A stretch of DNA of 64,000 bases from Exiguobacterium sp. AM39-5BH (GTDB lineage: Bacteria > Bacillota > Bacilli > Exiguobacteriales > Exiguobacteriaceae): contig NZ_QSGS01000002.1 in assembly GCF_003467445.1 (NCBI RefSeq), forward strand, positions 241,054 through 305,053, given 5' to 3'. The number at the start of each line of letters is the position of its first letter. Within the stretch, counting starts at the first letter, position 1. This document shows positions 32,864 through 42,953 of this stretch, piece by piece. The notes beneath the pieces were generated by a model. That model did no database searches, was not told the origin of the DNA, and worked only from the letters and a program-made list of their open reading frames with translations. Position numbers and translations under genes: made by a program.

Positions 32864-34165
32864 TTAAAAGTTACTTGCTTGTCGTGTATCTTCAGTTGTT
32901 TCGGCAGCAGCTTCGTGGACCGCTTCTTCTTTCGGCAAGAAGGCGTTCAAGAGGATCCCGACGACTGTGGCGAGTGCCATCCCTTGAACCGGGAAGCTTC
33001 CGAGTTGGACCATGGCCCCACCAAGTCCGATGACGAGGATGACCGAGGCGATGATGAGATTGCGTTTCTCAGCGAGGTCGACGTTGCTTTCGACCATCGT
33101 CCGCAGACCGTTCGAAGCGATGACTCCGAACAAGAGGATCGAGATGCCGCCTTTGACCGGGTTCGGGATCGTCGAGATGAACGCTTCGACGTGACCAAGG
33201 AAACCAAAGCTGATAGCCATGAGCGCTGCTCCGGCGATGACGTAGACACTGTACACTTTCGTGATGGCCATGACCCCGTTGTTCTCACCGTAAGTCGTAC
33301 ACGGTGGACCCCCGAGCGCCGAGGCGACGGCTTTCCCGACCCCGTCGCCGAGGAGGGTCCGATGGAGACCTGGGTCTTTCATCGTCTCACGCCCAATGAT
33401 TTTTGATGTGACCATCTGGTCGCCGATATGTTCCGTCATCGTGACGAGGGCGACCGGGACGATGGCTAAGAGTGCCCCGACTTGCCACATCGGCATGTAG
33501 TCGACGAACACCATCGTGAAGTCAGGCAGTTGGAACAAGCTCGCTTGTCCAAGCGCCGAATAGTCGATGATGCCGAACAGTGCGGCGATGAGGTAGCCGC
33601 CGATGATACCGAACAAGATTGGCACGGCTCCCCATACGCCTTTGAGCGTCGTCATGGCGAGAATCGTGATGCCGAGCGTGAGCAACGCGACGGTGATGAA
33701 CGTTCCGTTATAAGCCCCATCTTTATTCATCGACATGTCGATGGCGACCGGCGCGAGCGATAAGCCGATGACCATGATGACCGGACCGACGACGACCGGC
33801 GGCAGCAAGCGCAACAACCAGTTCACGCCCGTCTTATAGATGATGAGCGAGACGACACCGTAGACAGCACCGGCGATGATGCCTCCGAACAAGGCGGCCT
33901 CGACACCCCACTGTTGGCTAACAGCGATGATCGGCGCGATGTACGCGAAGCTCGATCCAAGATACGTTGGAACTTTGAAGCGTGTGATGGCTAGGAATGA
34001 GAGCGTGGCCACACCGGAAGCGACGAGGGCGACGGACGTGTTCAGCCCCGTCAAAATCGGGACTAAAATCGTCGCTCCGAACATGGCGAAGACATGCTGC
34101 AGGCTGAAGAGCAGCCATTGCGGTAAATGAGCTGGACGCTCGTGGATGTTGAGGATAGGTTTCAT
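32864..34165 (-). CDS. pyrP: uracil permease (NCS2 family)
   Basis: Proton-linked uracil importer with about 12-14 membrane helices in 433 residues. Family motifs include QHVFAMFGATILVPILTGLN near the start and GGPPCTTYGENNGVMAITKVYS, the NCS2 signature with the substrate-binding glutamate. I start at MKPILNIHERPAHLP (34165) because GGAAGGAG lies eight bases upstream. It lies between pyrR and pyrB as in Bacillus, with PyrR recognition sequences on both sides. Confidence 0.96.
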   Translation of the reverse strand: MKPILNIHERPAHLPQWLLFSLQHVFAMFGATILVPILTGLNTSVALVASGVATLSFLAITRFKVPTYLGSSFAYIAPIIAVSQQWGVEAALFGGIIAGAVYGVVSLIIYKTGVNWLLRLLPPVVVGPVIMVIGLSLAPVAIDMSMNKDGAYNGTFITVALLTLGITILAMTTLKGVWGAVPILFGIIGGYLIAALFGIIDYSALGQASLFQLPDFTMVFVDYMPMWQVGALLAIVPVALVTMTEHIGDQMVTSKIIGRETMKDPGLHRTLLGDGVGKAVASALGGPPCTTYGENNGVMAITKVYSVYVIAGAALMAISFGFLGHVEAFISTIPNPVKGGISILLFGVIASNGLRTMVESNVDLAEKRNLIIASVILVIGLGGAMVQLGSFPVQGMALATVVGILLNAFLPKEEAVHEAAAETTEDTRQASNF

Positions 34166-34170
34166 ATGTG

Positions 34171-34200
34171 GTTCTCCTTCCTGGCCTCTCTGGACCACCT
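34171..34200 (-). promoter_or_regulatory. PyrR recognition sequence against the pyrP ribosome-binding site
   Basis: GGTCCAGAGAGGCC (34183-34196, minus) fits the PyrR consensus. The pyrP ribosome-binding site GGAAGGAG (34174-34181) starts one base later. The pyrR-pyrP gap is only 48 bases and holds no terminator or T-run. GTGGT before the site can pair with ACCAC after the ribosome-binding site. Translational control of pyrP is inferred. Confidence 0.75.
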
Positions 34201-34213
34201 TAAAGGTTTTGGA

Positions 34214-34768
<555 letters not shown>

Positions 34769-34773
34769 TTATA

Positions 34774-34897
34774 CAAAAAGAAGACTTCCTCATCCGGCTG
34801 GAAAAGGAAGTCTTCATATATGAGGGCAGACCTCTGCCTCAAATAATCGACGTGTCGTGGCCGCAGCCACAATCCTTTCACAGCCTCTCTGGACTGG
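34774..34897 (-). promoter_or_regulatory. PyrR-controlled attenuator in the pyrR leader
   Basis: The minus strand has the PyrR recognition sequence AGTCCAGAGAGGCT (34882-34895), then a GAGGCAGAGGTCTGCCCTC hairpin, and finally the terminator GAAGACTTCCT/AGGAAGTCTTC followed by TTTTTG (34774-34815). This is the standard three-hairpin pyr leader. Confidence 0.92.
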
Positions 34898-34921
34898 GTT
34901 TAAAGGTGTTATGCTTCCTAG

Positions 34922-34950
34922 ACTATAAATCGGAATCGGTTGAAAGTCAA
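34922..34950 (-). promoter_or_regulatory. sigma-A-type promoter of the pyr operon
   Basis: TTGACT (34945-34950) and TATAGT (34922-34927) are separated by 17 bases. The -35 box contains the TGA stop codon of rluD. The start would be near 34915, giving a leader of about 168 bases with the attenuator. Confidence 0.75.
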
Positions 34951-35858
34951 CGCGTTTTCTCGATTTTGTCCAATTTTGCAAGTTCCGCTTCGAAGTCGGC
35001 CGGGAGCGGCGCCTCGAATTCGAGCCATTCGTCCGTGCGTGGATGGAAGAAACCGAGCGTCGCCGCATGGAGAGCTTGTCCGTTCAATTGAATCGTGCGG
35101 CGCGGGCCATATTTCGGGTCACCAGCGAGCGGATGGCCGATATAACGCATATGAACACGGATTTGGTGCGTCCGTCCCGTCTCGAGCTTACACTCGACGA
35201 GTGTGAAGTCTTTATACCGCTCGAGCAGACGGAAGTGCGTGATCGCTTCTTTCGCGTTCTTGTCCGTCACTGTCATCCGCTGACGGTCGTTCGTGTCACG
35301 CCCGATTGGCGCCTCGATCGTCCCGAGCTCATGGGCAACTTCGCCGTGGACGAGAGCGATATATTCACGCTTGATTTTACGATCCTTCAACTGGCTCGCG
35401 AGCGATTCGTGGGCCACATCGTTTTTCGCGACCATGAGGAGACCGGTCGTGTCTTTATCGATGCGGTGGACGATGCCTGGTCGTTTGACACCGTTAATGC
35501 CTGACAAATCGTCACAGTGATAGAGGAGTGCGTTGACGAGCGTGCCTGATGTATGACCAGCCGCCGGATGGACGACCATGCCGCGTGCCTTGTTGACGAC
35601 GATGACATCCTCGTCCTCATAGACGACGTCGAGCTTGATATTCTCTGGCAACACCTCGAGTTCGACGGCCTCCGGGACCGTCACGACGATTTCGTCTCCT
35701 TCTTGCAGTTTATAGTTCGGCTTGACGACCTGGCCGTTGACGAGGAGGTCCCCCGCCTTGATCCAGTCTTGGATTTGCGAACGTGACCAGTCACTTTGTT
35801 CGCTCATCCATTTGTCGATACGTGCCTTTTCTTCGGCGACAAATGTGTAAGTTTCCAT
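34947..35858 (-). CDS. RluA family 23S rRNA pseudouridine synthase (RluD-like, YlyB)
   Basis: Pseudouridine synthase of 303 residues. An N-terminal S4 RNA-binding domain (about 14-75, SQIQDWIKAGDLLVNGQVV) is followed by the catalytic domain. The catalytic aspartate is in GIVHRIDKDTTGLLMVAK, and RTHQIRVHMRYIGHPLAGD is the C-terminal signature. It is the RluD-like member by position after lspA, as in Bacillus. Its start touches the lspA stop, and its stop codon lies in the pyr promoter. Confidence 0.93.
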   Translation of the reverse strand: METYTFVAEEKARIDKWMSEQSDWSRSQIQDWIKAGDLLVNGQVVKPNYKLQEGDEIVVTVPEAVELEVLPENIKLDVVYEDEDVIVVNKARGMVVHPAAGHTSGTLVNALLYHCDDLSGINGVKRPGIVHRIDKDTTGLLMVAKNDVAHESLASQLKDRKIKREYIALVHGEVAHELGTIEAPIGRDTNDRQRMTVTDKNAKEAITHFRLLERYKDFTLVECKLETGRTHQIRVHMRYIGHPLAGDPKYGPRRTIQLNGQALHAATLGFFHPRTDEWLEFEAPLPADFEAELAKLDKIEKTR

Positions 35859-36330
35859 TACGATTGTCCCCTTTCTTTGTTTAATTTTTCTTCGAACAAG
35901 ACGCCGATGATCATGAAGATGACCCCGAACGTGAGCGCCATATCGGCGACGTTAAAGATTGGGAAGTTGTAGCCGAACGGATACGTGTCGACGAAATCGA
36001 CGACTTCACCACGGAATAGACGGTCGATGAAGTTCCCAATTGCACCGGCGAGCAATAACCCGACGCTATAACCGAGCAGATCGAATCCGTTCACTTCTTT
36101 ATGCAAGAAATAAATCAAGCCGACGACGACGACCGCGGTGACGATGAAGAAGAACACCATCTGCCTTCGAGCATGCCCCAGGCCGCGCCTTTATTGCGGT
36201 AAGACGTCAAGTAGAGCAATTCAGGGATGAGCTCGATTGACTGCCCGATCGTCATCGTTTGGACGACAATCCATTTCGTTACTTGGTCGAGCAAGATGAG
36301 GAAAAGTGCTAATCCGTAATAACGTTTCAT
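35858..36330 (-). pseudogene. lspA: lipoprotein signal peptidase, broken by a one-base deletion
   Basis: Membrane aspartyl protease that removes lipoprotein signal peptides. The N-terminal part MKRYYGLALFLILLDQVTKW with the first helix ends at GAAWGMLEGR. From about 36160 the sequence resumes one frame over as MVFFFIVTAVVVVGLIYF and carries the catalytic aspartates in GAIGNFIDRLFRGEVVDFVD and FNVADMAL. Reading GGCAGATGG as GGCAGAATGG rejoins them; the length is 2 modulo 3. A working lspA is expected, so sequence error is likely. Confidence 0.9.
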
Positions 36331-36349
36331 CAGATTCTCCTTTCAAGTC

Positions 36350-36384
36350 ATAAGAAACCGGAGTGGACGATCGCCACTCCGGTC
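36350..36384 (-). terminator. terminator after ileS
   Basis: On minus, ACCGGAGTGG and CCACTCCGGT form a perfect 10-bp stem around a 7-base loop, followed by TTCTTATG, a weak T-run. Confidence 0.7.
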
Positions 36385-36388
36385 CTGC

Positions 36389-39115
36389 TTATGCGATGAC
36401 TTCAGTACAACGCGGGCAAAGCTCTGGATGTTCAGCATTTTGACCGAGTTCGGTCGAGTATGTCCAGCAACGGGCACAAGCGGCACCGTCAGCCTTCATG
36501 ACGCTGATTTCGGCCGTCGTATAATCGACATCGGCCGATTCGACGTAATCGAGTTGCGACACTTGAAGCAACTGACGAACGTTATCGATCGTCTCGAGCA
36601 ACTGTTTCGTCTCACCTTTTGGCGCGACTTGTAGTTTTGCTTCGAGCGGTTTACCGATCAACTTCTCGCCACGGGCGATCTCGATCGCTTTCAACACGTC
36701 GTCACGGAACGTGAGGAACTTCGACCATTTAGCAAGCAATGCCGTCTCATCTTCTGTGAGAGGTGCCACTGCCTCAAGGTCTGTCAAGAAGACGCTATCA
36801 GCTGTCTTCGCCGGCACTTCTTGCCACACTTCGTCCGCTGTGTGCGGGAGGATTGGTGCAAGCAATTTCGTGAGCGTAACGACCGTGTCATACATGACCG
36901 TTTGAACGGCACGACGACGTGCGTCGTCTTCACGTTCGATATATAGAATATCTTTCGTGAAGTCGAGATAGAACGACGACAACTCGTTGACACAGAAGTT
37001 ATGGCTCAAGTGATAGACAGCCATGAAATCGAACGTGTCGTACGCTTTGACGACTTTCGTCTGAAGTTGCTTGAGTTTTGTCGCCATGAAGCGGTCCGCT
37101 TCCGGCATGTCTTCGAACGCGACACGCATCGACGGGTCGAAGCCGTTCAAGTTACCGAGCAAGAAACGAAGCGTGTTGCGGATTTTCCGGTATACTTCCG
37201 ACACTTGTTTAAAGTTATCGTGTGACGCGCGGACATCTGACTGATAGTCGACCGACGACACCCAAAGACGGACGATTTCTGCTCCGTACTGTTTGACGAG
37301 GTCGTTCGGTGCAATCGTGTTCCCGAGCGACTTCGACATCTTGCGTCCGTCTCCGTCGAGGACGAAACCGTGGCTGAGCACGTTGCGATACGGCGCTTTG
37401 CCGGTCGTCGCGACAGCCGTCGAGAGTGACGAGTTGAACCAGCCTCGGTATTGGTCCGATCCTTCGAGGTACAGGTCGGCCGGGCGGCGCAAGTTGTCAC
37501 GTTGTTCGAGTACGCCCGCATGTGACGAACCAGAGTCGAACCAGACGTCCATGATGTCGAGCTCTTTGCGGAACTCGCCGTTCGGACTGTTCGGATGTGT
37601 GAATCCTGCCGGCAACAAGTCTTTCGCTTCGCGCTCGTACCAGACGTTCGAGCCATGCTCGTGGAACAAGGTGGCGACGTGATCAATCGTCTCGTTCGTG
37701 ATGATTTCCGTCCCGTCTTCGGCGTAGAAGATCGGGATTGGAACGCCCCAGGCGCGTTGACGGCTGATGACCCAGTCCCCACGGTCGCGGACCATGTTGT
37801 AAAGACGTGTCATACCCCATTCCGGCACCCAGTTCACTTCTTCGATCTCACGGAGCATGTCGTCGCGGAAATCTTTGATGGAAGCGAACCATTGTGGTGT
37901 CGCACGGAAGATGACCGGTTTTTTCGTACGCCAGTCGTGCGGGTACGAGTGCTTGATGAACTTCAAGTTGAGAAGATAGCCGTTCTCTTCGAGTTTCATC
38001 CCGATTTGTTTGTTCGCGTCTTCATAGAACAAGCCTTCGAAACCTGGTGCCTCATCTGTCATATAGCCGCGGTCGTCGACCGGGCAGAGCACGTCGAGTC
38101 CGTACGCTTGTCCGACGCGATAGTCGTCTTCTCCGTGGCCAGGCGCCGTATGGACGAGACCTGTCGCGTCAGCCGTGACGTGATCGCCGACCATGACGAG
38201 CGAGGTCCGGTCGTAGAGCGGGTGTTGCGCCGTCATGTATTCGAACTCACGTCCGTTCCATGACCCACTCACCGTGTAATCCGTCCAGCCGAGTGCTGTC
38301 GTCACATCTTCCACGAGTGATTCGGCGACGATATAGCCTTTGCCGTCATGCTCGATGCGCGAGTATGTCAACTCGTCACTGACCGCGATCCCGAGGTTGG
38401 CCGGGATTGTCCATGGTGTCGTCGTCCAGATGACGAAATGGTCGGTCGTCTGCAGGACATCTTTCCCGTCGACGACTTGGAACGCCACGTAGATGGCTGG
38501 TGACTTCTTGTCATAGTATTCGATTTCGGCCTCGGCGAGCGCCGATTCAGAAGACGGTGACCAATAGACCGGTTTCTTCCCTTTATAGATGTAGCCCTTC
38601 TCGGCCATCGTACCGAAGAGACGGATTTGAGCCGCTTCATATTCAGGGAGGAGCGTGATGTATGGGTTGTCAAAGTCAGCGAGCAACCCGAGACGTTTGA
38701 ACTGCTCGCGTTGCGAGTCAACTTGTTCTAACGCATACGCCGCGCACTTCTCACGGAACTCGGCGACCGTCATTTCTTTGCGGTTGACACCTGCTTTTTG
38801 AAGCGCGTTCTCGATCGGGAGACCGTGCGTGTCCCAGCCCGGGATCATCGGCGACTGATAACCGTTCAATGATTTGAAACGGACGATGATGTCTTTCAAC
38901 ACTTTGTTGAGCGCATGGCCCATATGGATATCCCCGTTCGCATACGGTGGTCCGTCGTGAAGAATGTATTGCGGTTTCCCGGCGTTTTTTTCTTGGACGC
39001 GGTTGTATAGGTCCATCTGTTCCCAAGCCTCGTGCATCGCTGGCTCACGTTTTGGCAGATTTCCGCGCATCGCGAATTCTGTGTCAGGCATCAATAGTGT
39101 GTCTTTGTAGTTCAT
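36389..39115 (-). CDS. ileS: isoleucyl-tRNA synthetase
   Basis: Class I synthetase of 908 residues. The HIGH-type motif is in [15 protein letters not shown]; the editing domain has the [13 protein letters not shown] segment; KMSKS is in [12 protein letters not shown]. The C-terminal zinc finger has two CxxC pairs ([16 protein letters not shown]). The start [14 protein letters not shown] at 39115 follows GCAGGAGGAGTTTCA. A T-box leader precedes it and divIVA lies upstream, as in Bacillus. Confidence 0.97.
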   Translation of the reverse strand: MNYKDTLLMPDTEFAMRGNLPKREPAMHEAWEQMDLYNRVQEKNAGKPQYILHDGPPYANGDIHMGHALNKVLKDIIVRFKSLNGYQSPMIPGWDTHGLPIENALQKAGVNRKEMTVAEFREKCAAYALEQVDSQREQFKRLGLLADFDNPYITLLPEYEAAQIRLFGTMAEKGYIYKGKKPVYWSPSSESALAEAEIEYYDKKSPAIYVAFQVVDGKDVLQTTDHFVIWTTTPWTIPANLGIAVSDELTYSRIEHDGKGYIVAESLVEDVTTALGWTDYTVSGSWNGREFEYMTAQHPLYDRTSLVMVGDHVTADATGLVHTAPGHGEDDYRVGQAYGLDVLCPVDDRGYMTDEAPGFEGLFYEDANKQIGMKLEENGYLLNLKFIKHSYPHDWRTKKPVIFRATPQWFASIKDFRDDMLREIEEVNWVPEWGMTRLYNMVRDRGDWVISRQRAWGVPIPIFYAEDGTEIITNETIDHVATLFHEHGSNVWYEREAKDLLPAGFTHPNSPNGEFRKELDIMDVWFDSGSSHAGVLEQRDNLRRPADLYLEGSDQYRGWFNSSLSTAVATTGKAPYRNVLSHGFVLDGDGRKMSKSLGNTIAPNDLVKQYGAEIVRLWVSSVDYQSDVRASHDNFKQVSEVYRKIRNTLRFLLGNLNGFDPSMRVAFEDMPEADRFMATKLKQLQTKVVKAYDTFDFMAVYHLSHNFCVNELSSFYLDFTKDILYIEREDDARRRAVQTVMYDTVVTLTKLLAPILPHTADEVWQEVPAKTADSVFLTDLEAVAPLTEDETALLAKWSKFLTFRDDVLKAIEIARGEKLIGKPLEAKLQVAPKGETKQLLETIDNVRQLLQVSQLDYVESADVDYTTAEISVMKADGAACARCWTYSTELGQNAEHPELCPRCTEVIA

Positions 39116-39145
39116 TGAAACTCCTCCTGCATCTTTTTTTGACAA

Positions 39146-39366
39146 CAAAAAAACCCGCCCCTAATAGGGACGAGTTAGTCGACTCGCGGTACCACCCTAC
39201 TAATCTCAGGGAAAACCCCGAGACCGCTCTTGGTAACCGATAACGAGGTCAGGCGGTCGCGCTTACTAACTTCAGCCCGACACTCATAGGGGATACCGAT
39301 AAAGTCTTTCTCTTAGGCTTGCACCTTCCCTAAGTCGCTTCGTAGGTATGACTTTATCGACGTGTC
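39146..39366 (-). promoter_or_regulatory. T-box riboswitch (tRNA-Ile sensing) upstream of ileS
   Basis: The minus strand carries the T-box sequence AGGGTGGTACCGCG (39185-39198), then a terminator ACTCGTCCC/GGGGCGGGT with seven T residues (39146-39175). The 5' part forms Stem I: GATAAAGTC pairs with GACTTTATC about 50 bases later. ATC triplets at 39298-39300 and 39292-39294 are candidate isoleucine specifiers; I cannot decide which lies in the specifier loop. Confidence 0.95.
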
Positions 39367-39385
39367 CTAATCGACGTATTGTGTA

Positions 39386-39931
39386 TTATCCGTGATGTTT
39401 GGTTGGTATGACTTCGTCGTCATTATACGCAAGTTCGGGCTTATCGTCAAGAACCGTCTGGACCGGCGGCTCCCCGACAATCGTGTCCCATTCCGTGCTG
39501 TTCAAGAGTTCCATCTGGGCGTCGACGAGAACACGGAAGCGGGTCCGGTATAACTCGACTTTCTTAAGCATTTGAATGACTTCACGCTCGGCGAGTTGTT
39601 CTTTCCGTGACGCTTCTTCCTCACGGGCGAGCGCCTCACGTTCTGCCTGCTTCAAAATCAAGCTCGCTTCTTTGGCCGCGTTCGTCTTCACTTCTTCAGC
39701 TGCTTCTTGGGCGACGATAATCGATTTGTTCAGCGTATCTTCCATCGAGGAGAAGTAGTCGATACGAGCTTGCATATCGTTGACGAGTTCTTCATACCTT
39801 CTATTCTCACGAATCAATAGCTCAAATTCTTTAATGATTTGATCTAAAAATTCATTGACCTCATCGATATCGTACCCGCGAAAACGAGTCGAGAACTCTT
39901 TATTATGAATATCAATCGGTGTCAACGCCAT
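39386..39931 (-). CDS. divIVA: cell division/polar scaffold protein DivIVA
   Basis: Coiled-coil protein that binds curved membrane at septa and poles. The N-terminal membrane-targeting domain MALTPIDIHNKEFSTRFRGYD (split at residue 20) and EVNEFLDQI are conserved. A long coiled coil runs from about 30 to 150, rich in Glu/Lys/Ala. The length is 181 residues. It ends the sepF-yggT-ylmH-divIVA group, as in Bacillus. Confidence 0.95.
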   Translation of the reverse strand: MALTPIDIHNKEFSTRFRGYDIDEVNEFLDQIIKEFELLIRENRRYEELVNDMQARIDYFSSMEDTLNKSIIVAQEAAEEVKTNAAKEASLILKQAEREALAREEEASRKEQLAEREVIQMLKKVELYRTRFRVLVDAQMELLNSTEWDTIVGEPPVQTVLDDKPELAYNDDEVIPTKHHG

Positions 39932-39949
39932 TCGACTTTCCTCCTAAGT

Positions 39950-40720
39950 TCAACGTATGATGCCATACTGGATTTTTATTTTCTCACGTTTCGTCGAGCC
40001 GAGAATTGCCGTCAATTTGACACGACCATACCCTCGGATTGAGACCAAATCGTCTGGTTCAAGGATGAAGCTCGCATCGTCAATCGGCTTATGGTTCACT
40101 TTGCAGTCTCCATGTTTGACGAGCGCCTGAGCTTTTTGCCGGGATAACCCGAGCACTTCGCTGACGACCGTGTCAAACCGGAGCGAAGAGACGATGCCGA
40201 ACTCGTCACTCCATTTGACTTCAGGCACGACGAGCACCGCTTCTGGTTCCACTTCAGAGATGCGAATCCGAGCCTTACCGACTCGGTCGACGTTCATCTC
40301 GATAAAGCCGACCGCTTCCCGCGTCGTCGCGAACTGGGCGCTGCCGTCAACAAGAACGACGTCGCCAAACTTTTGCCGCTTCAAACCGGCGTTCAAGAGC
40401 GTACCTGTCACTTGACGATGCGTCAATTCGACGAACTTGGTCGGATAGTCGATTTGACGAATCGCAATCTCGAAATCGTTCGGGTCGAGCTCGTAATAAT
40501 CCGGGGCCAAGATGAGACGACGCCGTTCCGCGCCGACAAATCCGCCATCCTCGTAAATCGCGAGCTGCTTGCCGACGAGTTGCCGGACGATTTGTTGCTC
40601 ACGTGGATCTAAAAAGTCCGTCACTTTAAACATATAGGTGTCCTCGACTTGTTGAACCCAATCGAGCACTTGCTCGACAAATGGTCGTTCATTCGGTCGA
40701 TAATGATCGAAGACGCTCAT
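39950..40720 (-). CDS. YlmH family RNA-binding protein (S4 domain)
   Basis: A 256-residue protein with an N-terminal YlmH-specific RRM-like domain (about 1-170) and a C-terminal S4 domain (about 180-256, VSEVLGLSRQKAQALVKHGD and VSIRGYGRVKL). Bacillus YlmH has been linked to rescue of stalled large subunits together with RqcH, whose gene is at 19.4 kb here. Its ATG follows directly on the yggT stop. Confidence 0.9.
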   Translation of the reverse strand: MSVFDHYRPNERPFVEQVLDWVQQVEDTYMFKVTDFLDPREQQIVRQLVGKQLAIYEDGGFVGAERRRLILAPDYYELDPNDFEIAIRQIDYPTKFVELTHRQVTGTLLNAGLKRQKFGDVVLVDGSAQFATTREAVGFIEMNVDRVGKARIRISEVEPEAVLVVPEVKWSDEFGIVSSLRFDTVVSEVLGLSRQKAQALVKHGDCKVNHKPIDDASFILEPDDLVSIRGYGRVKLTAILGSTKREKIKIQYGIIR

Positions 40721-40993
40721 TTAAATACCGAAGATCGCTCGCACTCCAGCTTGCGCCATACGGAGCACAAACAAAGCGACGATTGGGGAAATATCGAGCA
40801 TCCCGCCGATCGGTGGGATGATACGACGAAATGGGTTTAAAAACGGCTCGCATAGAAACGACAAGATTTGACCAAATTTCGATTCGCGCGCATTCGGGAA
40901 CCACGATAATAAAATATAGGCAATCAAGACCCAGCTATAATATCCAAGTAATGTATAGATTGTGTTGCCTAACGCAGGAATAGCATTTTCCAT
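40721..40993 (-). CDS. YggT family membrane protein
   Basis: A protein of 90 residues with two hydrophobic helices (ALGNTIYTLLGYYSWVLIAY at about 5-24, and ISPIVALFVLRMAQAGVRAI near the end) flanking a conserved PFLNPFRRIIPP loop. Family members sit beside sepF and divIVA and affect nucleoid or septum placement; the molecular role is not known. Confidence 0.9.
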   Translation of the reverse strand: MENAIPALGNTIYTLLGYYSWVLIAYILLSWFPNARESKFGQILSFLCEPFLNPFRRIIPPIGGMLDISPIVALFVLRMAQAGVRAIFGI

Positions 40994-40997
40994 TCAG

Positions 40998-41465
40998 TTA
41001 CCACCCTTTACTATTGAGTTCTTCCTCCGAAATCAAGTTCGAAATCGACCCCGTCAACTCGATGTTGTTTGGAGTACATAGAATCGTATTATGTCCAATC
41101 GATGTCATTGTCCCTTCTAATGCGTAAACGACACCTGATAAGAAGTTGACGACTTGGCGCGACTGTTCTTTTGACATCCGTTGAAGGTTGACGATGACAG
41201 CCCGGTTCTCTTTCAATTGGTCGCTGATGTCTTGGGCCTCGGCAAATACACGCGGCTCGGCAAGAACAACTTTTGAACGTTCTTTTTTCTTCGTGTTTAA
41301 TGCGACGATATTGTTCGATGTTTTCGGACGTTCTTCTGATTTGACGATCGTTTCCGTCATCGGTTGAGTCTTCGTTTCGACAACGTCATAGTCGTCCCCT
41401 TCATACGTTGAATTCGGATCTTCTTCGAGTCCAAAGAAGTCCTTCATTTTGTTTTTGATTGACAT
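40998..41465 (-). CDS. sepF: cell division protein SepF
   Basis: Membrane-anchored partner of FtsZ that organises Z-ring filaments. MSIKNKMKDFFGLEED is the N-terminal amphipathic membrane-binding helix. An acidic linker follows, and the folded core (about 65-150) carries RAVIVNLQRMSKEQSRQVVNFLSG and GHNTILCTPNNIEL. It has 155 residues with a strong AAGGAGG site upstream. Confidence 0.95.
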   Translation of the reverse strand: MSIKNKMKDFFGLEEDPNSTYEGDDYDVVETKTQPMTETIVKSEERPKTSNNIVALNTKKKERSKVVLAEPRVFAEAQDISDQLKENRAVIVNLQRMSKEQSRQVVNFLSGVVYALEGTMTSIGHNTILCTPNNIELTGSISNLISEEELNSKGW

Positions 41466-41488
41466 AACGGATTCCTCCTTAAAATATA

Positions 41489-42142
41489 TTATTGCACAAG
41501 TACGGTTCCAATACGAACAAACGATGCGCCTTCTTCAATGGCCGACGTGTAATCGTTTGACATCCCCATCGACAGCTCTGTACACGGAGCGTGCGGATAG
41601 GCACGACGCGCGACGTCATCGCGCAGTTGTCTCAAGTTTCGAAACGTCTCTCGAATCACTGTCTCATCTTCAGTGAACGGAGCCATCGTCATCAATCCGA
41701 TAATCCGCACGTGAGGATACTGTTTACAGTTCTCGATGAACGGGATAACTTCCTCTTTTTCGAGACCATGTTTTGATCCCTCACCCGACACGTTCACTTG
41801 CACGAAACAATCGATGACACGATTAGCCCGTTTATCAATCTCTTCGGCGAGCGAGAGACGGTCGAGTGAGTGGATTGCCACCACATGGTCCACGATTTGT
41901 CTGACTTTGCGTGTCTGCAGAGTACCGATGAAATGAAATTTAGCGTCTGTCGGCAGATAGTTCACTTTTTCAAGTAGCCCTTCCGGACGATTTTCGCCGA
42001 AGTCGCGGATGCCTTCTTCATAGAGAGCGTTCGCGACATCAGGACCGACCGATTTGGTAACAGCGATGAGCGTCACCGATTGATTCGTCCGATGGGCATC
42101 GATCGTCTGTCTGACTTTATTGACATTATTGGCTATACTCAC
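41489..42142 (-). CDS. YggS/YlmE family PLP-homeostasis protein
   Basis: A 217-residue PLP-binding barrel without known catalysis, involved in balancing pyridoxal phosphate and amino acids. The PLP lysine is in TLIAVTKSVGPDVANAL; HFIGTLQTRKVRQIV and CTELSMGMSNDYTSAIEEGA are the other family motifs. It overlaps pgeF by 17 bases. Confidence 0.94.
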   Translation of the reverse strand: MSIANNVNKVRQTIDAHRTNQSVTLIAVTKSVGPDVANALYEEGIRDFGENRPEGLLEKVNYLPTDAKFHFIGTLQTRKVRQIVDHVVAIHSLDRLSLAEEIDKRANRVIDCFVQVNVSGEGSKHGLEKEEVIPFIENCKQYPHVRIIGLMTMAPFTEDETVIRETFRNLRQLRDDVARRAYPHAPCTELSMGMSNDYTSAIEEGASFVRIGTVLVQ

Positions 42143-42899
42143 GATTTTTTCTCCTTGACGAGGACTGCCGCAAATCGACGTTTGACTCTCCGTTCCGATA
42201 AGAGAAGAAGGTTTGATCGGATACGGTCGACAAGTTCGATTGGGTCACCTCGATATTTCGTTCCACAGCGAGTGTCTCGTTCACTTGCTGCAAGGATAGA
42301 CGGGCATGGCCCGCTCGTTCATCCCTGACCGATGATGCATACGCAGCCGGTGAGACCGCTTCGACCGCATCCAAGACGCGGCGGTCAACTTCATAATGTT
42401 CGGCTGTGATGGCCGGCCCGACGAACATTTCGATGTCATGGCGCGGCACGCCAAGCGATGCGAACGCTTCCGTCATCGAAGAGACAATATTTCTGACCGT
42501 CCCTTTCCAACCCGCGTGCGCGATACCGATGACACCATGGTCTTTAGCACAGAAGAAGAGCGGGACACAGTCGGCGAAGACGAGGGCGAGCGGTAACGCG
42601 TCGACCGTCGTAACGAGACCGTCCGTTGCCGGAATCGTTTCTTCGTAGCGATATGCGCCTTTGCCGCGATCGGCGTCACCTACAACTTCGACGTTCGTCT
42701 GATGGACTTGGTCTGCCCAAACCGAATCCGCGAGGACAAGACCCGCCGCGTCAAAGAAGTACTCGCGATTGGCGACGACTTGTTCTGCGTCATCGCCGAC
42801 GTGGAGTCCGACGTTGCCTTCGTTATGTCCGTCCGTCCGGGTCGTCACATAAGCCTGATAGCGATACGTATCAGTTTCCCATGTATGTAACAGTCGCAT
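42126..42899 (-). CDS. pgeF: peptidoglycan editing factor PgeF (YlmD, polyphenol oxidase family)
   Basis: Cytoplasmic DUF152 protein of 257 residues. VWADQVHQTNVEVV, ALVFADCVPLFFCAKD and IGIAHAGWKGTVRNIV carry the metal-binding histidine and cysteine residues. E. coli PgeF hydrolyses mis-made UDP-MurNAc-L-Ser; others report purine nucleoside phosphorylase activity. It follows the ftsZ terminator and begins the pgeF-ylmE-sepF group. In Bacillus spoIIGA-sigE-sigG lie just upstream; here ftsZ adjoins directly. Confidence 0.93.
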   Translation of the reverse strand: MRLLHTWETDTYRYQAYVTTRTDGHNEGNVGLHVGDDAEQVVANREYFFDAAGLVLADSVWADQVHQTNVEVVGDADRGKGAYRYEETIPATDGLVTTVDALPLALVFADCVPLFFCAKDHGVIGIAHAGWKGTVRNIVSSMTEAFASLGVPRHDIEMFVGPAITAEHYEVDRRVLDAVEAVSPAAYASSVRDERAGHARLSLQQVNETLAVERNIEVTQSNLSTVSDQTFFSYRNGESNVDLRQSSSRRKNREYSQ

Positions 42900-42916
42900 A
42901 TGATTCTCCTTTTTTA

Positions 42917-42949
42917 GAAAAAGGGGATGCCGAGAACCGGCACCCCCTG
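42917..42949 (-). terminator. terminator after ftsZ
   Basis: On minus, GGGGGTGCCG GTTCT CGGCATCCCC followed by TTTTTC, only four bases after the ftsZ stop. It ends the division and wall cluster. Confidence 0.9.
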
Positions 42950-42953
42950 TTGT

